Shown here: in pieces, positions 41,913 through 53,110 of the stretch | Numbering within the stretch: position 1 is the stretch's first letter | Layout: the number at the start of each line of letters is the position of its first letter | Source of the DNA: Gonocerus acuteangulatus | Lineage: Eukaryota > Arthropoda > Insecta > Hemiptera > Coreidae | Length of the DNA: 64,000 nt | Assembly: GCA_946811695.1 (NCBI GenBank) | Contig: OX328126.1 | Span: 89,476,785-89,540,784, forward strand | Reading direction: 5' to 3' | Position numbers and translations under genes: made by a program | The notes under the pieces: generated by a model | What the model saw: the letters and a program-made list of their open reading frames with translations, nothing else | The model's database searches: none | Told to the model about the DNA's origin: nothing

Positions 41913-42732
41913 CTCATAAGTAGAGCCCGGAAGATAGGCATTTATTTTTGGTTAAAATAGGCAGGCAAAAAGGCACTTGAAGTACTGAAAATAGGCAGTA
42001 TTGTAATTAAAATAGGCATTTATTAGGAGTGAAGGCAATGAGGAATCTCACTCATTATTAATGAAAATATTTATTTTAAATACTCATTCATTTCTTTATT
42101 ATCAATTTATCACAGAATTAGTGTACTTACTCTTACTTTCCCTTCTTACATGCAACAACAAGATGCTTTTTCAAAGTATCAAATCTCATAGACCTTCTAA
42201 GAAAAAATGTTTTTCATTATGGAAAAACTTCCTCTGCATTATCTTATCATTTCTAAATCCGGAATACCAGGTAACTACACCATTGTCACAGCTAAAGGGG
42301 TGTGAGGAAGGAGACTTACTTCTCTCATCCTCTCTCTTTCCTCCTATTCATTATGCTTGAGCATTCCTTATACTAAGGAAGGTTCTGTCATTTACGGAGG
42401 TTCAATCCATGGGTTGGGAAAACAAGCTTTCGAATTGATATTTGTGACGGCAAAATTTAATTTAATTTGTGAAACCTTTTTTTTTTTCGACGAACTGAAA
42501 TTCGAAATTCGTTATGCGCTTTTTAAAATGTTTAAATCGCAGAGAAAAATTGCATAACGAGCAAAAAAGGCAAAAAAAGGCTTTAAATCTTAAAATAGCC
42601 AAAATAGGCAAAATAAAAATTGTCTCTACACTTCCTAAATGCACGGTAACATGTTTATTTCTATCTGATTCTTCAATATATCCATTAAGATAAAAAAGGC
42701 ATTTTGCCTAACTTCCGGGCTCTACTCATAAG
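41913..42732 (-). mobile_element. hAT-type element with 8-bp target duplication (0.8 kb)
   Basis: CTCATAAG at 41913-41920 and 42725-42732. Terminal repeats TAGAGCCCGGAAGATAGGCA and GCCTAACTTCCGGGCTCTA. AATAGGCA-type words repeat near both ends. On the minus strand near 42135-42205 a short stretch reads RRSMRFDTLKKHLVV, similar to the BED zinc-finger end of hAT transposases such as the one at 36567, so this may be a deletion derivative of that family. No full transposase. Confidence 0.85.
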
Positions 42733-43050
42733 TATTGAATTTTAAGAATGATACTTAAATCCGGGTAAGAAACTTCATGATTTTTTGAGAGGAAACTTTA
42801 TATTCACACTGAATGAACCTTTAATACCTTGTCAAGAAACAAATGATACCCCCCTCTTACTTTTTTGTTCCAACTTGGGAAGTTTCCGTTAAATGATGGC
42901 CGCTATGACGATCGGATTTATTATCAAATTTCTGGCATTTAAAGATTTAGCCCCTTAGGGTAACGTTTCAGGATTATTATAAACTCTCTGATGATTTAAA
43001 AAGATTGCCGTTTGTATGAACTCTATGTAAGTTAAAACGGTCATTACCTA

Positions 43051-43230
43051 AGCAGGCTACATATGGTCAGCCAGGCCTGAACAGTCCGCCTGAAAGCCGA
43101 TCGCCTGAACGTGTATATAGTCCTGCCGCCTGAACAGTCTTAACTGACAGACCGGCCGGAATATATACACGTTCAGGCCGGCCTTCCTAGGGACTGTTCA
43201 GGCCTGGCTGACCGTGTGTAGCCTGCTCTA
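43051..43230. mobile_element. Palindromic MITE with GCAGGCTACA ends, complete
   Basis: AGCAGGCTACATATGGTCAG at the left and CTGACCGTGTGTAGCCTGCT at the right. CTA precedes and follows the element, a possible 3-bp target duplication. Internal TGAACAGTCCGCCTGAA and its inverted form. Partner of 7882-8053. Confidence 0.8.
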
Positions 43231-43251
43231 ACGAAAACCGGCCAAGTTGGA

Positions 43252-43640
43252 AATTCGCAAATAAGGGAGAGGGTATTATTAGGTTCTTGGTACGGTATTA
43301 AAGCCTAAAATTTGGCCCAATACTATGATATCATTACTTTCATAGGCAAACTGTTTTTGGGAGGGGCCTGGAACTTGGCCTCTTTACAAGTTTAATCGTA
43401 GTCACTCTTGCAATTATAATTATCTTAATCGTGATAAAATTTCCAGGATCCGCCCAATACTGCTTGCAAAATAAGTGAGAGGGTATTATTAGGTTCTTGA
43501 CAAGGTATTAAGAGCCTAAAACTTGGCCTGGCTATGATATCATTACTTTTATAGGCAAACTGTTGGGACTTTTATTGGGCAATTATAATTATTATAATCT
43601 TAAAAATATTTCCAGGATCTACGCAACACTTCTTGCAAAA
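43252..43640. repeat. Tandem duplication, ~210-bp and ~175-bp units
   Basis: GAGAGGGTATTATTAGGTTC, CTATGATATCATTACTTT, ATAGGCAAACTG, AATTATAATTAT and TTTCCAGGATC occur in the same order in both units. Confidence 0.8.
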
Positions 43641-43877
43641 TGGATAATTATTTGCGAAACGACGGATAGAATATGTTTGTACGGTTCGTTTTTTGGAACC
43701 TCCAGCTTGACAGGATAATATTGAAGATGTGATTTGCTTAATTGTGCAATAATATTCCTGAGGCGTTCTTGGTACACATCGAACTTTCACTCGTCCAAAC
43801 ACTGCCAAGAAGTTGTGTTCTGTATGCAGTCTCGGTGAGTTCAGTGCAAACATCTTTCCTTCATTTCACTACACGGC

Positions 43878-44670
43878 CTAATATGAATTTCAAAACAGCA
43901 CAAGGCTGCTTTGGAAAACCGACAGGTCTGACCCGTTCAACTTGTGGGAGTCAGAAAATGTTGAATTTTAATCTAGAATAGAAGAGAAATTCCAAAAATA
44001 TTGGATAATTCTTATTTTCGTGCAAGGCGGAAGGTCAATTAATAAAAACTTCACCATACAGTATCACCAACTTTATTCCGTCCCTACATGTTTCACACCT
44101 TTTTTGGTGCCTCTTCAGGGGAAAAGTTACATATACAAAACATACAGCCTCAATCTGAGGAGGATAACCTTCCACCAGTACGGCCACGTCTAGAATGATC
44201 ATGGTCTGGAAGAATCCAACATGGTGAGATATAATCAGCTGATCCATAATCGATTTGTCAAACATTTAACATTAATTTCCAGAAGAAATATAGTCTTAAA
44301 AATTAAAACCATCTTCCTACCCTCTAAATAAATCATATTTTTACCTTTTGTTAAATAAATTAATAAAAATCGTATTCAAATGTAATATTTCAGTTTTTTT
44401 ATTTACCACTTTTTTCCTATTTTTTATGATATGGATATTTTCCTTAATTCTTCTTTTCATTCTATTTCTCTCTTTACCTAATGTACTAATATTTTCAAAA
44501 TCGAAACTATGTTTATATTTTATAGCATGATAAGCTAACGCTGTCATATTCTAATATGAATTTCAAAACAGCACAAGGCTGCTTTGTAAAACCGACAGAT
44601 CTGACCCGTTTAACTCAGAAAATGTTGAATTTTAATCTAGAATAGAAGAGAAATTCCCAAAATATTGGAT
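43878..44670. repeat. 125-bp direct repeats flanking a 544-bp insertion
   Basis: CTAATATGAATTTCAAAACA, GCACAAGGCTGCTTTG and ATTTTAATCTAGAATAGAAG occur at 43878-44006 and again at 44551-44670, the second with a short deletion. Between them (44007-44550) lies a segment with a hammerhead-like motif near one end. The layout resembles a long target duplication or a Penelope-type partial terminal repeat arrangement. Confidence 0.65.
44085..44118 (-). ncRNA. Hammerhead-like motif with intact core
   Basis: Minus strand: CTGAAGA, extra G, stem GCACC, loop AAAAAA, stem GGTGT, GAAACATGTA. Both core blocks intact; palindromic CATG could serve as a dimer stem III; GUA is an allowed cleavage triplet. Followed by GGGACGGAATAAAGTTGG. 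Confidence 0.55.
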
Positions 44671-45245
44671 ACTTGTTTAGTTTGTCTTGTTTAATGGCGG
44701 AGGGAGGTAAAGTTTTTAGACCAAAGGTGCCCGAACTTTCACTATTGGCGATCTACCTCAATATTTTTAGGCTACCATCGATCGAATATGAGAGGCTGCA
44801 AGTATTTGTGATGCAGTATGTACCATGTCATAGATAATAGTTTTACGCAAGGTAAGTGTAGCTCTGTTCAAAAATGTCAATGAAAAAACTCATAATTATT
44901 CTAAATTGCGAGTGTAATGGTTCTTTCCAAAAAAAAAAAAAAAAAAGAAAAAAAATCCCAAAAAACCCCGAGATCTAGAGTCTAAACTTAACTGAAGAGT
45001 GACTTTGGATGCTCAAGCGTGGCTCTTCAGCATACTTTTCGTAAGATGGTAGGTAATTACCGAAAGCTAATCGGAGGCATCATATTTCATCATGCTTAAG
45101 ACATTTTGACCTCATTATCTTTATTTTAGAAAATGCAGATTCGTACAAGTTTTGACCCAAAAATTGCCGCCAGCCGAAAGGCGATTTGCCTTATAATTAT
45201 CTTCAGATATAACTATAATTTGCCAATTTACTGAAATGATAAAAT
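44671..45245. other. Intergenic, nothing recognised
   Basis: A short A-rich run at 44930-44955. No gene or repeat signature. Confidence 0.35.
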
Positions 45246-45285
45246 GTCCGATTCGCAGGAACTGCGTCATCTTGTCTTGTTTTTG
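45246..45285 (+). repeat. 40-bp dispersed repeat, truncated
   Basis: GTCCGATTCGCAGGAACTGC then GTCATCTT; diverges before AGCGCGG. Confidence 0.6.
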
Positions 45286-45524
45286 ACACGCCTTAAACCT
45301 AAACATCATCACACTTAACCAATGTTCTATATCATTGTACAGATGTTAAACAAACGAATTTAAAAAAAAAAAAAGAAATAAATAAAAAGGGTCCTGAAAG
45401 GTAAAATGTTCTAGTCGGAACTTCAGAATTGGTACCAAAGGGAAGGAAGATATTTTCAACAAGAACCTGATCAGAAATAGAGTGGAAACGTTTTCAGAAC
45501 TCACAATGGTAATAATAAACACAC

Positions 45525-45529
<5 letters not shown>

Positions 45530-45582
<53 letters not shown>

Positions 45583-45720
45583 CTGTTCGCTTTCTCACAG
45601 GCTTAAAAATTTGTTTAAATTTGGTACTCGAAAATCGTTCGTCTAATTTGAAAGCTCAAGTTTGTTAACCAGTAGAATTCGTCCAAATCAAAATCCTTAT
45701 TTACAAAAATTCAATATTTT
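45530..45720 (+). mobile_element. (TA)n tract plus family X end fragment
   Basis: TA run to 45578, then TTGTCTGTTCGCTTTCTCAC, TTGGTACTCGAAAATCGTTC, GTCTAATTTGAAAGCTCAAG and TTGTTAACCAGTAGAATTC, the same order as 54245-54360. Confidence 0.65.
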
Positions 45721-46187
45721 TATTCTATGCGCATTCGCAATAATTTTTTATTATTTTAAACAGTATTTTAGTTTCAACTCATAATAAAATGACTTAAAAT
45801 CGAAATCAAATTGCAAATATTATGTAAAGGGCAATTTCATAGAATAAAAAATGCGTTCCAAACGTAAGTCTGCAATCAAGATGTTCTGGATCCACAGAAA
45901 CAAAATATTGGCCAATCTAAGAAAAGGTTTATTAATGATTGTAAAAAAAGAACAGGCTGTTATAGAAGATGATTTGGCAAGACTTTGCAGATAGAATTGC
46001 ACACTCCGTGATTAGAGAGGAGAGATTGGATCAACAATGATCTTGGTGAATAATGGCCTAGAGACAGCTGGCAAATTCAAGAGGAGAAATATTCTAGCAT
46101 ACAACTTACAACAGTAGTTCAAAGAAGTATATGTATATGTAAACATATACATATGAATTAATGAATTTTCTGTGTTTTATAAGTAAC

Positions 46188-46330
46188 TAGCTGTTCCCCG
46201 GCGTGCCGTGCTACACCTACTTTCAAATTCAAACATGCAAAAAATGTTTCAACTGAATCCCATGATTGTAAGTACCCAAACTAAAAAAGTCCGACTCGCA
46301 GGAACTGCATCATCTTAGCGCGGTTCCTGT
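46188..46330 (-). mobile_element. Helitron-like end fused to repeat X and the 40-bp block
   Basis: The plus strand reads AACTAGCTGTTCCCCGGCGT. On the minus strand that is a GC-rich end plus CAGCTAG and T, a Helitron-like 3' terminus. It is followed on the plus strand by AACATGCAAAAAATGTTTCA (a family X word) and by the 40-bp block at 46286. Confidence 0.5.
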
Positions 46331-46384
46331 TCATATCCCTATTGTCGTTTGAAAAGCTTAGAATAGAAACAGATAATATTTTTC

Positions 46385-46880
46385 CCATGAAGATGGATGA
46401 TAAGTAAAGATGGAACGGTGGGGATTCGGCTAAAGAAACCTCAATAAGATTTTTGTTTAAAAGCTTCGTCGCTTTGTTTTAGCCTTCGTCAGCTAAAATG
46501 ACAAGAAAAACAGAAATTAATACAGAAACAAAAAAAAAAAAAGTTTATAATTGAGATAAGTAACAGAACTATAAATACAATTAACTTATTATAAAAGAAC
46601 AATTTCGTCTTAAATTCTTAGAATGAGTAGAATGAAAATCAATAGAAACATAACAGAAAAAGAAGAAAAAAAAAAGGCTATTTTACTGAAGTTTATATAA
46701 GTAAAGGTGCTTATAGTAACATTAATTGATTTTACAAAGAAATAAGAAACTACATACCAATGAAAACTATAGTAGCTAATAGTAAAATTAATTAATTTTA
46801 CAAAGAAATAAGATACAACATACCAATGGAAATGCCGGGAGGCAGAGGAAGACCAAGGTTGACAGTTAAGTAACCATTGT
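46385..46880 (-). mobile_element. Penelope-like/hammerhead element, diverged copy
   Basis: GGGGATTCGGCTAAAGAAAC, CCTCAATAAGATTTTT and AGCCTTCGTCAGC at the left match 16548. The rest (AAAATGACAAGAAAAACAG, AATACAATTAACTTATTAT, CTTAGAATGAGTAGAATG) is the reverse of 16890-17260. The hammerhead-like motif is broken: CTGACGA is present on the minus strand but stem II and GAAAC are lost. Confidence 0.6.
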
Positions 46881-47199
46881 GGATAATATTTTCCTCGGCC
46901 TTTGTTCAAAGGGTTTTATGGCTTTACCTGGTCGTGGTCCGCCAGAACCCTAGAATCCTCTTCTACTGATACTTCATTTCAAACGTTTCAAGGAATTGGA
47001 AAATATCAAATTTTTTCTTATATTCCTGTGTTCTTTTACTATAGTAATAATTCTATAATAAAATCAATTGAAAAATAAAATAAAAAAAAAAAACCAACAG
47101 CATGAAGGCAATTGAAAATATTCAAAAGACGTCATCGAATCTCTTTCTCTTGGCAAGCTATATTTCTAACAATGAATTGTTTTTCTTATTTTGCCTAAT

Positions 47200-47990
47200 C
47201 TGTTTTATTGTCAAATACATTACCCAACTATAAGCAATTAAAAAATAACAAGGAATAGAAACAGACAAAAAGAACCGTTCGAATAAACGAAATCAATTAC
47301 TTCAAAGTTTAAGCACTTATTTCTCCGATTGACATCACTTAATCAAAAATTGTTTCAGAATCTTTTTTTGTAGAGAATTTATAAAGCTTTCAGATAATTT
47401 CTATCCACTTATCACGATTTCCCAACCGTGTTCGAGATATAAATGAAATTATACGAAGTTCCCAAAACTTTTCATGTCTGTTCATAAAATATTTTATTCT
47501 AACCCTTCCTTAACTCCAAACGTAAGCAAAAGTTTAACATGTTAGTTTTGATGAAATTCGAACATGCAAAAAATGTTTCAACTGAATTCCATGATTCTAA
47601 GTACCCAAACCAAAAACGGTATCCAAAAACTATTTTTCCAATTTTCTCAAAAACGGTTAAAGCTATCGCCTTGCAAATGGTTTCATTCGTTTTCCTAGCC
47701 CAAGAAGCCTTTAAAACGAGTACTCTTAAAAGCTTATGAACTCAAAAACGTAAGCGTTACGATTTTTTTTTGCGCGAATTTCGCCCCAAACGCCATCTTC
47801 CAGTGGGCGGATTTTGCTGTTTAACGAACTTGACCTTTCAAATTGGACGAAGGATTTCCAAATTTCATCAAAATCGGACCATTCGTCTACTATCTAGAGA
47901 GGGAACATTGGTGTCATACGTACAAGAAAATAAACTTACTTATAATATCAAGTATGAATATGGATGCAGCGATTGATGAAGAAAAAGGGG
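47200..47990 (+). mobile_element. Repeat family X, copy 4, long
   Basis: CACTTATTTCTCCGATTGAC, TCTATCCACTTATCACGATT, CATGCAAAAAATGTTTCAAC, TTTCATTCGTTTTCCTAG, ACTCAAAAACGTAAGCGTTA, GCGCGAATTTCGCCCCAAAC, AGTGGGCGGATTTTGCTG, ATTTCATCAAAATCGGACC. The 66- and 68-codon frames here are repeat-encoded accidents; the same words occur in other copies with broken frames. Confidence 0.7.
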
Positions 47991-48272
47991 TAAAAAAGAT
48001 AGCACTGTAGCCGAGAGAACCAAAACTATAAAGCGATGCCAAATGTTTTGGTCAAACAAGACTACAAGGCTCACCCAGTATAAAAGCAAGGGGTGCGGCT
48101 AATATTTATGTCTCTATCATTGCACATTATATTGTCCAGATGGATGAGAAGACGTTTTTTTGAAGTTATATATTTCTACAAAATATTATTAATATTTGCC
48201 CTAATATTTCCTACCTACTTGCTATTTGTATATTTCAACTATATGAGTTTGCATATAATAAATAAATAACAT

Positions 48273-48386
48273 ATAATACAATCCAAGGTGAGGAATAACC
48301 CTTCAAAGTTCAACATATACATTTATTATATAATGAAAGTATATGTTGAACTTTGAAGGGTTATTTCTCACCTTGGATTGTATTAT
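48273..48386. repeat. Hairpin, ~45-bp arms, ~20-base loop
   Basis: AATACAATCCAAGGTGAGGA and ATAACCCTTCAAAGTTCAAC pair with the complementary right arm ending GGATTGTATT; only a few mismatches. Loop around 48319-48340. Non-coding. Confidence 0.85.
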
Positions 48387-48662
48387 TAATTAATACCCTT
48401 CCCCTTTTCATCAACATATTTAAATAAATTACTTTTTCTTGGTAAATTTACTCATTTTTTATATATTAATCTCCTGTTAACAGTTTTTGTTCATTCTTGA
48501 TACAATAGATAAAGTTATTTACGGTAAATGAGACTGAAACTCAGGCGTATCTCTCAGATACAAGGCGACCACCAATGGGGGTTTCAATGGCGCGACCATT
48601 GGAGTGTTAAGTTACTTTATTTTCTTCAGTTTTTTAGCATGTGTTTAAATGTAAGGGTAACT

Positions 48663-48978
48663 CCTGAGGGAGATAAAAAGCAGTACTCATGAATGGCAAG
48701 CTAGTCCGCAGCTATCAAGACGTGATGAAGTAGTAATTACAAGACTGAGAATTGGACACACTCATTTAACACATTCCCATCTCATGACTAGACAAGACAG
48801 TCCAATATGTCAGACATGCAACAGACAACTAACAGTTAAACACTTACTTACAGAATGCAGAACACGAGACTATTTAACAATTCCACATGACATGTCCGAA
48901 CTATTTTCTGAAAAAAGCCCACACATTGTTAATATTCTACAACACTTACATAAAATGAAACTGTACGACAAAATATGA
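48663..48978 (+). pseudogene. Non-LTR retrotransposon C-terminal fragment, copy 3
   Basis: The frame reads LREIKSSTHEW, RRDEVVITRLRIGHTHLTHS, then HLMTRQDSPICQTCNRQLTV and KHLLTECR, ending HLHKMKLYDKI and stop. Same zinc-finger-like end as 28305-28592 and 23516-23978. The reading frame is open before the first ATG, so the fragment is longer than an ATG-based call would give. Polymerase and RNase H regions are absent. Confidence 0.8.
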
Positions 48979-49559
48979 CTCAACTGAACGTATGTATGGT
49001 TTAATGAAGCGATTGCGAATAAATGTTTGTGTGTGTGTGATGACGTGCACAAGAGCGGCTTCAGTATAGAATGTCATTAAATTAAATATCTCGTCGTAGA
49101 ATAATGTTTTTTATATTGAAATAAACTATCAGATACTTCATTATTTCTTATTATAATAGTTCAGTTATTGTTTTGTACTTCCTTCTTCTTCTTTTTTTCT
49201 TTTTATTTGTTTTTATGTTGTTTATGTTACATTAATATGGGATGGGCATACCAGGGGGGGGGATAAAAAGAGTACAAATTATAAGCAAAATGGTTGGTGA
49301 GTTTTAAGCCTAGCAACTAACGGGAAGGGGGAATCCTAAACTGTTAGTCTACCCAAACCTTAAAAATGTGAAGGGAACTTTTTTTGCTACTTGATTTTCT
49401 TAAAACAATCTCTCAGCCAAATAGTAGTGTCTGGCAGCTGGCAGCGCTGTGCAGGTAGTTCCAGCGTTTTACAGTTAGATTACTTCTCATTTCTTTGACA
49501 CTGTGAGCAGTAGTAAAAATGTTAATTGTGGAAAAGAAACCGATTACTTTTTACATCTT

Positions 49560-49904
49560 ACAGCCTTTTCCGGGACATTGATAAAACCGGGCGGGACACC
49601 GAAACAATTGCAAAATACCGGGACAGTCCCGGTCAAACCGTGATGTATGGCATATCCTTAGGTTTTCCAGGCGAGGTAATAATATCCGGAACCCTTGCAC
49701 AGCCTCCTCGCCTATAACCTTGGTAATACTCGTAAATATATTGGGTGTTACCATATGACTTCTTGGAAACATAAACTTTTAAATTTTAACGCCCATTGAA
49801 TAAAATATAGTATGACGGGAACCGTGCTGTAATAAACTGCGCAGAATTGTATAGTAACGTAATTTTAATGGAACCTTATTTAACGCAATAAAATAACTAC
49901 TTAT
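49560..49904 (+). mobile_element. Helitron-like non-autonomous element, body
   Basis: GAGGTAATAATATCCGGAAC, CCTTGCACAGCCTCCT, CTTCTTGGAAACATAAAC, TATGACGGGAACCGTGCT, AATAAACTGC and TAACGCAATAAAATAACTAC all recur in the same order at 63040-63475, which has a single 3' end instead of an array. No protein. Left boundary uncertain. Confidence 0.6.
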
Positions 49905-50482
49905 CTGCCGTGACGAAGCACGGGTATTCAGCTAGTATATCTGCCGTGACGAAGCACGGGTATTCAGCTAGTATATCTGCCGTGACGAAGCACGGGTATT
50001 CAGCTAGTATATCTGCCGTGACGAAGCACGGGTATTCAGCTAGTATATCTGCCGTGACGAAGCGCGGGTATTCAGCTAGTATATCTGCCGTGACGAAGCA
50101 CGGGTATTCAGCTAGTATATCTGCCGTGACGAAGCACGGGTATTCAGCTAGTATATCTGCCGTGACGAAGCACGGGTATTCAGCTAGTATATCTGCCGTG
50201 ACGAAGCACGGGTATTCAGCTAGTATATCTGCCGTGACGAAGCACGGGTATTCAGCTAGTATATCTGCCGTGACGAAGCACGGGTATTCAGCTAGTATAT
50301 CTGCCGTGACGAAGCACGGGTATTCAGCTAGTATATCTGCCGTGACGAAGCACGGGTATTCAGCTAGTATATCTGCCGTGACGAAGCACGGGTATTCAGC
50401 TAGTATATCTGCCGTGACGAAGCACGGGTATTCAGCTAGTAACTGCTTATCTGCCGTGACGAAGCACGGGTATTCAGCTAGT
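49901..50482 (+). repeat. Tandem array of 16 Helitron-like 3' ends (36-bp unit)
   Basis: CTGCCGTGACGAAGCACGGG then TATTCAGCTAGTATAT repeats at 49905 and every 36 bp to 50409, plus a sixteenth after a 6-bp insertion (50451). Each unit holds the hairpin CCGTG/CACGG and the CTAG-plus-T end. Units are virtually identical (one unit has GCGCGGG). The repeat is a multiple of three, so open frames of 192 and 210 codons run through on both strands; these are not genes. There are no variable spacers, so it is not a CRISPR array. Confidence 0.9.
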
Positions 50483-51119
50483 AAATAAATAAATGTAAGG
50501 GTGCCCATCTTCGGCGAGGAATGTCTCAAGATATTCCTTGAATTAATTTGAGTTTGCCGTTATTTTGATTTCTTATTTTAATCTATCCGTAATTTACTTT
50601 TATTAGATCTGATTTGTAATAAAAAGGGATGAGTGTAATTTCTTTTATACGGAAATTTGTGCCACAGATGTTCGTATTTCAGAATTGTGTTAAGAATCCC
50701 TTCAGTTTAAGAATTGTATATCCTTAAAGCTTCCTGTATTATATTGTTTTATGCTTATATAATATGTTTAAGGAAACTGCATTTTTAAGGAGTATGAGAT
50801 GAGATCTTTTCGCTAGCTTTGTATTAGAGCTTTTTGTACGCTAATATTCCACTAATACAAAGAGAGATCAACGTGGAAGAACAATTATATTTTTCTGTAA
50901 TATTTGATATATTTTTCTATCTTCTTATGCTTAATATTTTTGTAAGGTAAGAATTATCTAGTTGAAAATCAAAATAGAATTGAGGGATAAGATTATGATA
51001 TAATAAAAAGCGAACAATTAATTCTTGTAGATTTTTTTTCTGACATAATTTTATATAAAAAAAGGTAATTTATTTGTCATGTAATTAATGCTAAGTCCTT
51101 ATAACATTTTTTTGAAATA
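50483..51119. other. Intergenic, nothing recognised
   Basis: AT-rich; no repeat or gene signature. Confidence 0.35.
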
Positions 51120-51503
51120 TTATAATTGTGCATTTTTTATTGACAAAAAAAAAAAATCTTTTGTCTCAAGATATTTCTCACCATGTATAAGACATCCTTG
51201 AGGCCATCTGGCCTCAAGGATGTACAGTTCTACTCTGGAGTAGAACTGTACAGTACATCGAAGTAGATTGATAAAACCAATAGAATAACTACACAGTCCA
51301 ATGAGGCCAGGACTGTGCAGGCCTGGTCTGATGTGTGTGGACAAGAGGGTATTAGCTTCCCATTCAGCAGTGGGTCTACTATAACTGGACTGTCCAGTCC
51401 GTGCCTTGAGGTTTATTAACTTATCGTGTCTGTGCCAGATCCGTTCAGTCCAAACCGTGCAGTCTCTTGCCTTGAGGTTTGAACTGAACGTGTATGGCCA
51501 CAT
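51120..51503. repeat. GC-richer segment with two abutting perfect hairpins
   Basis: Hairpin A 51192-51223 (ACATCCTTGAGGCCA and complement, loop TC) is directly followed by hairpin B 51221-51252 (TGTACAGTTCTACTC and complement, loop TG). A 127-codon minus-strand frame (51120-51503) spans both and has no similarity that I recognise; it is probably a by-product. Perhaps the centre of a palindromic MITE. Confidence 0.6.
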
Positions 51504-52018
51504 TAAGAGTTTCGTTGTAAAATCTATAGGTTTGTATGTATTTTCATTGTAGTAAGTACGAATGAATAAGTTGGGTGTGTCAAATTCGAAGCCTGAAACA
51601 ACCTCATCTCGCTGTAATAATTATCCATTTGATTTTAAGTTTTCTTTGTATTTTTAATTTCGGTTTCTATTTTTAACCACTCACTTTCCCATTTGTCATG
51701 TTTGTTAGTTTTAAGTGTATTATGTATTTTAAAAAGGATTTTATTATTTTTCAGTTTATCACCATTTTGACTACCTACTTAGTGATCGTCCTTCAGCATA
51801 TTCTGGATGATCCCACGCTAACCGACAACTGGGTAGATTAAGTAGATAAATTCAGGTTCTAAAATTGTGCATAAGTGAACGCACTGTGTATTATTTATAG
51901 ACAACACTTTCATTAGAGCTTTCAATGGTTAAAATGTATAAAAAAAACTTTACAAATGTACTATATATGAGGTGCTTACTTGCTGGATATTGACAAGGAC
52001 GGCGACGCCCATAATTCC
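51504..52018. other. Intergenic, nothing recognised
   Basis: AT-rich; no signature. Confidence 0.35.
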
Positions 52019-52197
52019 TAAGGGTGCGTTTACACTAGGATAGTTATTGCAGGATATTTATATCACAGAGAAATTCTGACTAATGGAAACCATGTAAAAT
52101 TTATGTCCGACATAAATTGTACATGGTTTACATTAGTAAGAATTTCTCTATGATATAAATATCCTGCAATAACTATCCTAGTGTAAACCCACCCTAA
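52019..52197. mobile_element. PIF/Harbinger-like palindromic MITE with TAA duplication
   Basis: Body 52022-52194. GGGTGCGTTTACACTAGG at the left and CCTAGTGTAAACCCACCC at the right; TAA on both sides (52019-52021, 52195-52197). The arms pair almost throughout, with ACATAAATTGTACATGG near the centre. Confidence 0.85.
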
Positions 52198-52311
52198 GGT
52201 TGCGCTTACACCTGATAGTTATTGCAGGATATTTATGTCAGAATGAAATTGTGACTAATGTAAACTGCGAACAATTTATGTCTGAGATATATTTCTATCA
52301 GGAGCTATAAG

Positions 52312-52605
52312 TGTCGACACTTCTATACCATATGGTGTAAACACTGATTATAAAGAGAAGAATAAATTTCAGGGAGAAATATCTTGGCTACTAGCTGTAT
52401 TGTCGACACTTCTATACCTTCAGGTGTAAACACTGATTATAAAGAGAAGAATAAATTTCAGGGAGAAATATCTTGGCTACTAGCTGTATTGTCGACACTT
52501 CTATACCTTCAGGTGTAAACACTGATTAAAAAGAGAAGAATAAATTTCAGGGAGAAATATCTTGGCTACTAGCTGTATTGTCGACACTTCTATACCATCA
52601 GGTGT
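52312..52605. repeat. 89-bp tandem repeat, three units plus part
   Basis: TGTCGACACTTCTATACC begins each unit at 52312, 52401, 52490 and 52579, followed by GGTGTAAACACTGATTATAA and GAGAAATATCTTGGCTACTA. Confidence 0.9.
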
Positions 52606-53110
52606 AAACACTGATTATTCGTTAGTTGCAACAGAACTATTTGATTTAGGCTGGGTCTTAACAGTTCGTCTACTTTTCTCTTGAAATATGGGGGGGGGGA
52701 ACACTTGTTAAAAGTAGAAGTTATAGAACTTATCAATATGTACCGAAGCTGTGGGACGTTAGGCGTATTACTTATAAAGATAAAATAAAAATCATCATGA
52801 TTTAAGTGTAATGGCCAAAGCATTCAATACAACTACCGAAGAAATTTAAAAAGAAATTCTAACTAAAGAAAGCAATACGATTGTGAAATATATCAAGTGT
52901 ACAGTTTCAAAACATAGTTCATATTAATAAAATTTCTTTACATAATAATGTAAATACCTACTCACCAGATGCTAAAAATCGTAAAGCTGGAGCTAGTCAT
53001 TCTGTTACACTAATAGCCTTTTTGAATTTTGTATCTTGCTTTGAAATAAGAGGACCTATTTTACAAGCAAGCTTTTCGAAATCTGCTTGTTTCATTGTTA
53101 GAAAATTCTA

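Noticed and set aside
49897..50529. Long open frames of 192 and 210 codons on both strands, and a CRISPR-like regular repeat
   Set aside because: The 36-bp tandem unit is divisible by three, so frames stay open automatically. There are no variable spacers and no cas genes, and the unit is a Helitron-like end.
51120..51503. 127-codon minus-strand frame
   Set aside because: Runs through two perfect hairpins and has no recognisable domain; more likely repeat-derived.
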